Below, one piece after another: positions 54,561 through 63,071 of a DNA stretch of 64,000 nucleotides. A program made the translations under genes and the position numbers. Position 1 is the first letter of the stretch, and each line of letters opens with the position of its first letter. The stretch comes from Aeromicrobium sp. Leaf245 (GTDB taxonomy: Bacteria > Actinomycetota > Actinomycetes > Propionibacteriales > Nocardioidaceae), in the NCBI RefSeq assembly GCF_942548115.1, contig NZ_OW824151.1, positions 1,550,001 to 1,614,000 on the forward strand. The letters run 5' to 3'. The notes beneath the pieces were generated by a model. The model worked only from the letters and a program-made list of their open reading frames with translations, had not been told where the DNA came from and ran no database searches.

Positions 54561-54607
54561 GCCTCCATGATCCCAGGAGAGGCAAGGGTCGGCGCGTCGT
54601 CCTTCTG

Positions 54608-54735
54608 CTGCGCTGCTCCGGCTGGTTCTCGACCTGCGGCTGCGTCGCTTCGGCTCGGTCTCGACCTGCTGCTGCGTCGCTCCGGGTAGGTCGTGCCTTG
54701 CGGCTGCGTCGCTGTGGTTCGTCGTCCACCTGCGC
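54608..54735 (+). repeat. 32-bp tandem repeat, four units
   Basis: Units start at 54608, 54640, 54672 and 54704, exactly 32 bases apart, each beginning CTGCGYYGCT. The inverted counterparts on the right arm (55182, 55213, 55244 and about 55276) are spaced 31-32 bases. The period is not a multiple of three, which argues against coding. Confidence 0.75.
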
Positions 54736-54840
54736 TCCGACAGGGCCTCGACCGGCGGCGTGGTCCGGGCTCGGGTTGGGTTCTCGGAGCGCGGCTCGGG
54801 GGGACGCAAGGTTCTGCGTTCGTGCGTGAGGGGTCTACGG

Positions 54841-54880
54841 ATGCTGCGTTCGTGTTCGGATCCCGTCACCAACGCAGCAT
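54841..54880. repeat. Hairpin 1 (10-bp stem, 20-nt loop)
   Basis: ATGCTGCGTT (54841-54850) pairs with AACGCAGCAT (54871-54880). A further pairing of TTCTGCGTTCGTGCG with a GCACGCGAAGGCAGAA stretch lies outside it. Confidence 0.7.
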
Positions 54881-54943
54881 CGTTCGGGCTTCAGCACGCG
54901 AAGGCAGAATCGTGCGTCCCCCGGGGGCTCTCGTGCGGCGGGT

Positions 54944-54999
54944 GGGCAGGGATTCTCCCTTTGCGCGTGACGGTCCACGGGAAGGGAGAATCCCTGCCC
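54944..54999. repeat. Hairpin 2 (perfect 18-bp stem, 20-nt loop)
   Basis: GGGCAGGGATTCTCCCTT (54944-54961) pairs without mismatch with AAGGGAGAATCCCTGCCC (54982-54999). The 20-nt loop contains CGTGACGGTCCACG, which can pair again. Confidence 0.8.
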
Positions 55000-55022
55000 C
55001 TACGTGGCCCCTGGGCGTCGCC

Positions 55023-55068
55023 ACGATTCTTCCTTCGCGTGGCACGGTCCACGAGAAGGAAGACTCGT
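55023..55068. repeat. Hairpin 3 (13-bp stem, 20-nt loop)
   Basis: ACGATTCTTCCTT (55023-55035) pairs with AAGGAAGACTCGT (55056-55068) with one mismatch. The loop shares ACGGTCCACG with hairpin 2, so the two hairpins are diverged tandem copies. Confidence 0.75.
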
Positions 55069-55320
55069 GCGTGGATCCCGCGCAGAGGGAGAATCGTGGC
55101 CGCGCCCCGCAGACCCAGCCAAGTCGAGACCCCCCTGCTCCGGTCGAGGCCCTTTCGGAGACCACGCCCACTCGCAGCCACAGCGACGCAGCAGCAAGGC
55201 CAGACCCCCTGCAGCGACGCAGCAGCGAGGACAGACTCAGCCGAGCGACGTCGCAGCACGGGGAGAGGCCAGCAAGCAGCGCAGCGGCGAGCAAAGGCCC
55301 ACGAAGGGGTCGGGATCGCG

Positions 55321-55803
55321 TCAGTCGCTGAGCAGGGCGGCGAGCGTCGCGCCCACCTCGTACGCGGCGGCCAGGTGGTCGTCGTCGACGTCGCCCAGGA
55401 CCTGCAGGGGCTCGGCGGCCTGGCGCCAGGGGAGTGCCTCGGCGATGGAGCGCAGCGAGCGCACGGCACCCTCCGTGTCGTAGCGGCCGTGCACGACGAG
55501 GGCGTAGGGCAGGCGGCCAGAGGCGGGCGCGCCCCCACCGTCGTCGGAGAGTGCCCCGCCGATGTCGAGGAACGTGCGGTCGAACAGGTCCTTGACGAGC
55601 CCCGACATGTAGCCGAAGTTCGCCGGGCACAGCACCACGATGCCGTCGGCAGCGAGCACGTCCGCGGCCGACGTCTCGTCTGGAGGCAGCGCCCGCACCT
55701 CGACACCCTCGATCGCGTCGTCGTGCGCACCCGAGACGAGGGCGTCGCCGAGGGCCGCGGTGCCACGGGTGGGGGTGTGGCGCACCACCAGGAGCGTGGT
55801 CAC
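55321..55803 (-). CDS. Flavodoxin / NADPH-dependent FMN reductase family protein
   Basis: A 160-residue flavodoxin-fold protein. It starts TLLVVRHTPTRGTAAL, which resembles the phosphate-binding loop T-x-T/R-x-G-x-T, and has the PANFGYMSGLVKDLFDRTF segment that contacts FMN. It probably reduces quinones or nitro compounds, or regulates through FMN, but no partner is adjacent. GTG 55803 is the only start near the conserved first strand. Confidence 0.78.
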   Translation of the reverse strand: MTTLLVVRHTPTRGTAALGDALVSGAHDDAIEGVEVRALPPDETSAADVLAADGIVVLCPANFGYMSGLVKDLFDRTFLDIGGALSDDGGGAPASGRLPYALVVHGRYDTEGAVRSLRSIAEALPWRQAAEPLQVLGDVDDDHLAAAYEVGATLAALLSD

Positions 55804-55996
55804 GGCGTCACGTCCGTCCGGATCGAGGGTCGCAGCGCATCGCCCCAGTCTTGCCCGCTCGGCTGTCCTGCGCCACCGCCCAGCCGGTCCACGCAGGTCC
55901 GGTGATCCAGGTCATGGAGCGCCGCGCGTGACGAATCACCTTCTGGAGCCGTCTCACCTACGTCCAACCAAACCCCGCGACGACTGGAGACCTCCC

Positions 55997-56152
55997 ATGG
56001 CTCGACCCAAGCGCAACGCCTTCGCCCTGCTCGGCTGGATCGTCTGGAAGCTGCTCGCGCTCGTCGGGCTGCCGATGGCCAAGCGCCGACTCGAGGAGAG
56101 CAACCGCAACCGGAACCGCAGCCTGAGCCACCGACGTCGCGGCCGTCGCTGA
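55997..56152 (+). CDS. Small basic membrane protein
   Basis: A 51-residue protein with one hydrophobic segment (about 9-26, ALLGWIVWKLLALVGLP) followed by a strongly basic tail (RRLEESNRNRNRSLSHRRRG). GGAGACCTCCC precedes ATG 55997. No function is known. It lies 37 bases before the aquaporin gene and could be expressed with it. The composition and a good start site make it more likely to be real than chance. Confidence 0.55.
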   Translation: MARPKRNAFALLGWIVWKLLALVGLPMAKRRLEESNRNRNRSLSHRRRGRR

Positions 56153-56189
56153 CGGCCCCACCACCGACGCACGAACGAGAGGAGCTGCC

Positions 56190-56900
56190 GTGAGCAGCAC
56201 GACCCCGCCCACCACCGCCCAACGTCTCGCGGCCGAAGGTCTCGGCACCTTCTGGCTCGTCCTCGGCGGTTGCGGCACCGCCGTCCTCGCCGGCAAGGAG
56301 GTCGGGACCGTCGGCGTCGCGCTGGCGTTCGGCCTGACGGTCCTGACCGGCGCCTACGCCTTCGGCCCCGTCTCCGGCGGCCACTTCAACCCGGCGGTGT
56401 CCGTCGGGCTGGCGGCGGCTCGCCGGTTCGCGTGGAAGGACGTCCCCGCCTACGTCGCGGCCCAGGTCGTCGGTGCCACCGTGGCCGGTGCCGTCCTGCT
56501 GGCCATCGCGCACGGCAAGCCCGGCTTCGACGCCGTGGCGTCGGGCTTCGCGACCAACGGCTTCGGTGACCGCTCGCCCGGCGGCTACGGCCTGTGGGCC
56601 GTGGTGGCCACCGAGGTCGTGCTCACCGCCTTCTTCGTCTTCGTGATCCTCGGTGCGTCGGCCAAGCGGGCCGCGGTCGGCTTCTCCGGCGTGGCGATCG
56701 GCCTCGCGCTGACCCTCATCCACCTGGTGAGCATCCCGGTGAGCAACACGTCGGTGAACCCCGCCCGGTCCCTCGGCGTCGCCTGGTTCGCGGGTGGTGA
56801 CGCCCTCACGCAGGTGTGGGTGTTCGTCCTGGCGCCCGTCGTGGGTGCCGTCGTCGCGGGCATCGCGCACGCCGCGCTGCTCGGCGACGAGGAGGCCTGA
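56190..56900 (+). CDS. aqpZ: Aquaporin Z-type water channel
   Basis: A 236-residue MIP family channel with six helices and two NPA loops: SGGHFNPAVS (about 63-73) and TSVNPARS (about 187-195). The selectivity residues around GLGTFWLVLGGCGTAVL and the arginine after the second NPA (NPAR) agree with a water-specific AqpZ rather than a glycerol facilitator. GTG 56190 follows GAGAGGAGCTGCC. Confidence 0.92.
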   Translation: MSSTTPPTTAQRLAAEGLGTFWLVLGGCGTAVLAGKEVGTVGVALAFGLTVLTGAYAFGPVSGGHFNPAVSVGLAAARRFAWKDVPAYVAAQVVGATVAGAVLLAIAHGKPGFDAVASGFATNGFGDRSPGGYGLWAVVATEVVLTAFFVFVILGASAKRAAVGFSGVAIGLALTLIHLVSIPVSNTSVNPARSLGVAWFAGGDALTQVWVFVLAPVVGAVVAGIAHAALLGDEEA

Positions 56901-57021
56901 CCGACGCGACGGGCGGCGGCCGCACCTCGATCGACCCGGGCGGAAACTCTTCGCTCCTGTGCGCCGTTGAGCCTTGCAGGGGATGATGGTGCCGTCCCGA
57001 GAACCCGACCGAGGGAGTCCC

Positions 57022-57963
<942 letters not shown>

Positions 57964-57985
57964 GCCCGTGCCGCTCGAGGACGCC

Positions 57986-59230
57986 GTGAGGCGCACGTCG
58001 CTGCGCAGCTGGTCCTCCGTCCGCCTCACGCCGCGGGGGATCGGCTTCCTGGTGGCGGCCGGCGTGCTGCTGGTCGCCGCGCCCGCCCTGTCCCTTCCTG
58101 CCCTGCTCAGCGTCTCGGCCATGCTGCTGGGCCTGGTGGTCATGGCCGCCGTCTTCGTGGTCGCGGGGCAGTCGAAGGTCGCGATCGAGCGCACCTTCTC
58201 GCCCGAGGTCGTGTCGCCGGGGGCGATGACGACGGCGACCGTCCGGGTCTCGAACCTGTCGGTCCTCCCGGCGCTCGAGGCGCGCTGGGTCGACACGGTC
58301 CCGAACGGGCTGAGCGCCGAGGCCAGCGGTGTGCTCCCGGCTCTCGGCGGCAGCCGCACGCGTCGGTCCCAGGTCAGGTTCCGGTACTCCGTGCAGGGTC
58401 TGCGCCGTGGACGGCACGCGATCGGCCCGCTGCGCGTCGAGGTGGTCGATCCGTTCGGCCTGGTGCTGCGGCGCCACTCCTTCGGTGGTGCGCAGGACCT
58501 GGTGGTGCTGCCGCGCCGGCACACGTTGTGGCCGCTGGCCCCGCACGGTGCCGACCACGACGGCGCCAGCCGCGCCGCGCCCCAGAACGCCGGCATCGGT
58601 GAGGACGACGTGGTCGCCCGCTCCTACATGCCCGGCGACGCCCTCAAGCGCATGCACTGGAAGGCCACCGCCCATCGAGGCGAGCTGATGGTGCGCCAGG
58701 AGGAGCAGCAGGTGAACCCGCGCGCCGGCCTGGTCCTCGAGACGCGTGCCGGGTCCCACGCGACCGGGCGGGACGGCGGTGACTGGGTGTACTCCCCGGA
58801 GCTGGAGTGGGCGGTGAGCGCCACCGCGTCCGTGCTCGGGCACCTGGTCCGGGTCGGCTACGCCGTCGCGGTCCGCGCCACGGGGAGCGCCGTCGACCGC
58901 GTGCTCGACGACGGGGACGTGCTCGACGACGCGCTCGTCGACCTCGCCGTGCTCGAGCCGTCCACCGCTCCGACCCTCGACGGGATCGACCCGGGGGAGC
59001 GGACCGTCTTCGCCGTGCTCGGTCGGCCCGACACCGATCGCGCGGCCGAGTGGGTCGACGCGCTCTCGCACGCCACCACGGTGCTGGCGCTCGTCGGAGC
59101 CGGCACGCGTGACGCCGCCCTCGACGTGCTGTCGGCCGCCGGGTGGCGCTACGTCACCTACACCGCCCAGGACGACGTCGCCGAGCTCTGGTCGGACCTG
59201 GGGGTGAGCCGGTCCCGTGCTGCGTCCTGA
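57986..59230 (+). CDS. DUF58 domain membrane protein
   Basis: A protein of about 414 residues with two hydrophobic segments near the start (FLVAAGVLLVAAPALSLPALL and MLLGLVVMAAVFVVAG) and the DUF58 signature DDVVARSYMPGDALKRMHWKATAHRGELMVRQ, a von Willebrand A-like region. Either GTG 57986 (GAGGA upstream) or GTG 57968 could be the start. It lies between the MoxR gene and the transglutaminase gene, overlapping the latter by 14 bp. Probably part of a membrane complex assembled by MoxR. Confidence 0.88.
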   Translation: MRRTSLRSWSSVRLTPRGIGFLVAAGVLLVAAPALSLPALLSVSAMLLGLVVMAAVFVVAGQSKVAIERTFSPEVVSPGAMTTATVRVSNLSVLPALEARWVDTVPNGLSAEASGVLPALGGSRTRRSQVRFRYSVQGLRRGRHAIGPLRVEVVDPFGLVLRRHSFGGAQDLVVLPRRHTLWPLAPHGADHDGASRAAPQNAGIGEDDVVARSYMPGDALKRMHWKATAHRGELMVRQEEQQVNPRAGLVLETRAGSHATGRDGGDWVYSPELEWAVSATASVLGHLVRVGYAVAVRATGSAVDRVLDDGDVLDDALVDLAVLEPSTAPTLDGIDPGERTVFAVLGRPDTDRAAEWVDALSHATTVLALVGAGTRDAALDVLSAAGWRYVTYTAQDDVAELWSDLGVSRSRAAS

Positions 59231-61394
59231 ACCCTCCACCCGACGGGCCGTGACCGCGGCCCGTCGACGACCGTGGCTCGAGCACCTGCTCGTGCTCGCC
59301 GCGCTCGGCGCGCTGCTCCTCGGCTACACGACGGTCGTCGAGGGACGCGACTGGTGGGTCACCACCACGCTCGTCGCCGGGCTCGTCGCCCTGGTGTGCG
59401 GGGTGCTCGGGTCGGTGGCGCCACGGCTGGCGGTCCCGGTCGGGGCCGTCGTGCTGGTGCTGGTGCTGGGGTGGGTGTTCGTGCCGGAGACCTTCGCCGG
59501 TCTCGTGCCCACCTGGTCGACCCTGACGGGGCTGTGGTCGTCGCTCGAGCGCGCCCAGGTGCTGGTCATGGAGGAGGCCGCCCCTGCCGCGGCCGCCCGG
59601 CCCATCGTCCTGCTGCTCGCCGTGGCGTTCGGCGGACTGGTCCTGCTGGTGGAGCTGCTGCTGCGACTGCGCCACGGTGCCCTGCTCGTCGGCGCGATCC
59701 TGGTCTCGGTGTACGCGGCACCCGCGCTCGTGTCGGGCGAGACGCCCTCGGTGTGGCTCTTCGTCGTCCCGGCCGCCCTGTGGCTCGTGCTGCTGCGGGT
59801 CCGCACGCAGAGCGCGGCCCGCGGCTGGTCCACGGTGGTCCCAGCCCTCGGGCTCGGAGGGTCGGCCCTGCTCGTCGGTGTGCTGCTCCCGCCGGTCATG
59901 CCCGACGTCACGGCCGTGGCCAAGCCCTGGGGCGAGCCGCCGCCGCAGGTGTTCGGGCGCGGCATCAACCCGATGCTCCAGCTCGGGCAGAACCTGCGCC
60001 GCAACAGCTCGGCGGTCGCCGCCACGTACACCACCACGCTCGACAGCCCGCCCTACCTGAAGGTCGCCGTGCTCCGCGACTTCGAGGGACGCACGTGGCG
60101 TCCTGCCCGGTCGCAGGCGGGCGATGCGTTCGAGAGCCGCATCGCCATCGACGACGACATCCCCACGACCGAGGCGACGACCCGCGTGCGCATCGACGAG
60201 CTGCGCAGCACCATGCTGCCCGTGCCGTACCCGGCACTCGACATCGACGGGCTGCGGGGGGCGTGGACGTACCAGAGGGCAGGGCTGACGGTCACCTCCC
60301 GCTCCGCCACCACCGTGGGCCAGGACTACTCCGTCACCAGCCTCGACCGGCAGCCGACGGCCGAGCAGATGCGCGCCCTGTCCACCGGCACCGGCGTCGG
60401 GGCGTCGCTGCAGACGTACCTCAGCCTGCCCGGCGACGTGCCGGCCGTGGTCGGCGACACCGCGCGGGAGGTCACCGCCGACGCCACCAACGACTACGAC
60501 CGGGCGGTCGCGGTCCAGGACTACCTGCGCGACAACTTCGTCTACTCCGAGACCGCCCCGGTGGCCGAGGACTACGACGGCAACGGCGTGCGCGTCCTGG
60601 AGACGTTCCTGGAGGAGAAGGCCGGGTACTGCGTGCACTTCTCCTCGGCCATGGCCGTCATGGCCCGCGAGCTGGGCATCCCCTCGCGCATCGCGGTCGG
60701 GTACGCGCCGGGCCAGGCGGTCGGCAACGACGACGACGGCGACGCGGTGTACGAGGTCACGTCCGACGACCTGCACGCATGGCCCGAGCTGTACTTCGAC
60801 GGCGTGGGCTGGGTGGGCTTCGAGCCGACGCCCGGGGTCGGTGCACGCACCGGGTTCGAGGAGCCCGACGCCCCCGAGTCCGACACGAGCGACGACACGA
60901 CGGACGAGTCGACGCCTCAGCGCCAGGCGGACGCGGCCGACCGCGGTGGGTCCGTGACGCAGGAGGCCGTGGGGGTGGACGACGCCGCCCCGACGGCCCC
61001 GCGCACGGCAGCGACGGTGGGTCTCGGGCTGCTCGTCGCGGCCCTGCTGCCCGGTGCGCTGCGGTACGTCCAGCGACGTCGGCGGCTGGGTGGCTCCGCT
61101 CCCGACCCGTGGTGGCGCGAGGTCGAGGCGTCCGCGCTCGACGTGGGCCTGGCGGTCCCGGCGGCCGGCACCCCGCGGGGCCTGGCCGACGTCGTCGCTC
61201 CCCGGGTCGACCCCGACGACCTGCGTCGCGTGGTCACCGCGGTGGAGCGGTCGCGGTACGCCCGTCCCGGTACGGACGTCTCCGACGAGCGCGAGAGCGT
61301 GCGCCGGGTGGTCGATCAGGTCCGGGAGTCCGGGTCCCGCCTCGAGCGGCTGCGAGCGCGCTTCCTCCCGCGCTCGCTCTGGCGACGCGGGTAG
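59217..61394 (+). CDS. Transglutaminase-like membrane protein (TgpA family)
   Basis: A 725-residue protein. Several N-terminal helices (about 25-215) form the TgpA_N region. An extracytoplasmic transglutaminase-like domain has the catalytic C472 in EEKAGYCVHFSSAMAVMAR and H520 in DDLHAWPELYF, followed by FEPTPG. A further membrane helix (about 600-622) and a cytoplasmic DUF4129-like tail complete the family layout. It overlaps the DUF58 gene by 14 bp. The likely role is modification or cross-linking at the cell surface. Confidence 0.92.
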   Translation: MLRPEPSTRRAVTAARRRPWLEHLLVLAALGALLLGYTTVVEGRDWWVTTTLVAGLVALVCGVLGSVAPRLAVPVGAVVLVLVLGWVFVPETFAGLVPTWSTLTGLWSSLERAQVLVMEEAAPAAAARPIVLLLAVAFGGLVLLVELLLRLRHGALLVGAILVSVYAAPALVSGETPSVWLFVVPAALWLVLLRVRTQSAARGWSTVVPALGLGGSALLVGVLLPPVMPDVTAVAKPWGEPPPQVFGRGINPMLQLGQNLRRNSSAVAATYTTTLDSPPYLKVAVLRDFEGRTWRPARSQAGDAFESRIAIDDDIPTTEATTRVRIDELRSTMLPVPYPALDIDGLRGAWTYQRAGLTVTSRSATTVGQDYSVTSLDRQPTAEQMRALSTGTGVGASLQTYLSLPGDVPAVVGDTAREVTADATNDYDRAVAVQDYLRDNFVYSETAPVAEDYDGNGVRVLETFLEEKAGYCVHFSSAMAVMARELGIPSRIAVGYAPGQAVGNDDDGDAVYEVTSDDLHAWPELYFDGVGWVGFEPTPGVGARTGFEEPDAPESDTSDDTTDESTPQRQADAADRGGSVTQEAVGVDDAAPTAPRTAATVGLGLLVAALLPGALRYVQRRRRLGGSAPDPWWREVEASALDVGLAVPAAGTPRGLADVVAPRVDPDDLRRVVTAVERSRYARPGTDVSDERESVRRVVDQVRESGSRLERLRARFLPRSLWRRG

Positions 61395-61473
61395 GTCGAC
61401 GGCCGGGCGCCACACCCACCTCCCACTGCCTAGGCCGGGCGGCGGAGGCGTCGCGCGGAGTGGGCGGGTGAGA

Positions 61474-61583
61474 GGTAGGTGGCGCGCGGAACGGCCGGGT
61501 GAGAGGTAGGCAGCGCGCGGAATCGAGGCCCGTATCCGCGTCCCACCTACCTCCGCCCAGCGGATGACGCGCGCCATCTACCT
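61474..61583. repeat. Palindromic intergenic element, copy B
   Basis: GGTAGGTGGCGCGCGGA (61474-61490) and GGTAGGCAGCGCGCGGAA (61505-61522) are followed by the inverted half-sites TCCCACCTACC (61541-61551) and GCGCGCCATCTACCT (61569-61583). CGTATCCGCGT between them is shared with copy A at 1663-1771. It lies between the convergent transglutaminase and matB genes. Confidence 0.8.
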
Positions 61584-61610
61584 CTGACGGCCCGATCCGG
61601 CGCGCACACG

Positions 61611-63071
61611 TCAGGCAGGTGCGCCGCCGCCCGCGCCCGCTGCCGTGTCGAGCAGGGACTTCTTCTGCACCTTGCCCATCGCGTTGCGCGGGAGCGTCTC
61701 GACGAACCGGACCTCCCGCGGTCGCTTGTGCCAGGCCAGGTCGTCGGCCACGTGGTCCACCAGGCGGGCCGCCAACTCGTCGGTCCCGTGCCCCGGGGCC
61801 ACCACCGTGTAGGCGACGATGCGCTGGCCGAGGTCCTCGTCCGGGAGGCCCAGGACCGCAACCTCCAGCACCTCCGGCACGGCGAGCAGCGAGGTCTCGA
61901 TCTCTCCCGCCCCGATGCGGTAGCCGCCAGACTTGATCAGGTCGACCGACTCGCGACCGACGATGCGGTGGAAGCCGTGGGCGTCCTTCGTCGCGAGGTC
62001 GCCGGTCGAGAACCAGCCGTCGGGGGCGAGCACCTCGGCGGTGACCTCGGGCAGGTTCAGGTAGCCGTCGAAGAGCATCGGACCGCTCACCTCGAGCCGG
62101 CCGACGGTCTCACCGTCCGCGGGCACGTCCTGCCCGTCCTCGCCCCGCACCCGCGTCCGAGCGCCCGTCACGGGGACGCCGACCCAGCCGGGACGACGCT
62201 CGCCGTCGGCGCGCGTGCTGAGCGTGATCATGGTCTCCGTCATGCCGTACCGCTCGACGAGCGCGTGGCCGGTCAGCTCGCGCAGCCGCTCGAACACGGG
62301 GACCGGCAGGGCCGCGCTGCCCGAGACCAGCAGACGTGCCGGGGCGAGGGCCCGCGCGGCGTCGGGGTCGCGGGCGATCCGCGTCCACACGGTGGGCACG
62401 CCGAAGTACATCGTCCCGCCGGCGGCGGCGTAGGCGGCAGGGGTGGGCCGCCCGGTGTGCACCACGCGGGACCCGACGTGCAGCGACCCGAGGATGCCGA
62501 GCACCAGTCCGTGCGTGTGGAAGAGGGGGAGCCCGTGGGCGACCACGTCGGCATCGGTCCAGTCCCAGGCGTCGGCGAGCCCCTCGATGCCGGTTCGCAG
62601 CGCACGGTGGCTCATGACCACGCCCTTGGGAGCGCCGGTGGTGCCGGAGGTGTAGAGGATGATCGCGGGTGCGTCGTCCTCGGCCGGCGTCGGCAGCGAG
62701 CCGTCGGACCCCGCCTCGCCGTCGGGCAGGGCGAGGACGGGAAGCTCCACCCCGTCGCGTGGCGGCCCGACCCAGCAGGTGGCGGCGGAGTCGGCGACCA
62801 CGTGGGCGATCTCGGCCGACCCGGCGTCGGGGGGCACCGGGACCACGGGCACGCCGGCGACGAGGCACCCGACCACCGCCACGACCGTGTCGAGGGTCGG
62901 CTCGGCGCAGACCGCGACCGGTCCGTCGTCGGGAAGGTCCCGCGCGAGTGCGGCCGCGGCACGGCGCAGCTCGGACCAGGAGGCGGTCCGGTCGCCCACG
63001 CGCACCGCGTCGGGACGGTCGGGTCGCCGCGTGTCGCGGAAGGCGGCGAGGAACGTGGTCGCGTCGGTCAT
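61611..63071 (-). CDS. matB: Malonyl-CoA synthetase-like acyl-CoA ligase
   Basis: A 486-residue adenylate-forming enzyme, shorter than long-chain ligases and of MatB size. The phosphate loop is AIILYTSGTTGAPKGVVMSH, the adenine motif is VERYGMTETMI, the hinge follows GYRIGAGEIETSLL, and the end has RNAMGKVQKKSL with the catalytic lysine. MatB converts malonate or methylmalonate to its CoA thioester. The overlap of 4 bp with a MatC-like dicarboxylate carrier gene supports malonate as substrate, although other short acids remain possible. ATG 63071 is the start. Confidence 0.85.
   Translation of the reverse strand: MTDATTFLAAFRDTRRPDRPDAVRVGDRTASWSELRRAAAALARDLPDDGPVAVCAEPTLDTVVAVVGCLVAGVPVVPVPPDAGSAEIAHVVADSAATCWVGPPRDGVELPVLALPDGEAGSDGSLPTPAEDDAPAIILYTSGTTGAPKGVVMSHRALRTGIEGLADAWDWTDADVVAHGLPLFHTHGLVLGILGSLHVGSRVVHTGRPTPAAYAAAGGTMYFGVPTVWTRIARDPDAARALAPARLLVSGSAALPVPVFERLRELTGHALVERYGMTETMITLSTRADGERRPGWVGVPVTGARTRVRGEDGQDVPADGETVGRLEVSGPMLFDGYLNLPEVTAEVLAPDGWFSTGDLATKDAHGFHRIVGRESVDLIKSGGYRIGAGEIETSLLAVPEVLEVAVLGLPDEDLGQRIVAYTVVAPGHGTDELAARLVDHVADDLAWHKRPREVRFVETLPRNAMGKVQKKSLLDTAAGAGGGAPA

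Larger units (their letters stand above)
54601..55300. repeat. Giant imperfect inverted repeat, non-coding
   Basis: About 700 bases without a plausible gene. The left arm (54601-54755) and right arm (55140-55295) are imperfect reverse complements: for example CTGCGTCGCTGTGG (54704-54717) against CCACAGCGACGCAG, and TCCGACAGGGCCTCGACCGG (54736-54755) against CGGTCGAGGCCCTTTCGGA (55141-55159). The centre contains three hairpins. A single diverged module occurs at 1563-1612. Long open frames here are a by-product of the high GC. Confidence 0.75.

Noticed and set aside
54608..54735. CRISPR array (32-bp spacing of repeated words)
   Set aside because: The sequence between the repeated words is also similar from unit to unit, so these are tandem repeats without unique spacers. 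Inverted copies occur on the right arm and there are no cas genes.
54693..55331. Several long open frames through the giant repeat
   Set aside because: The repeat period (32) is not a multiple of three, frames on both strands overlap, and the translated sequences are low-complexity. They are not genes.
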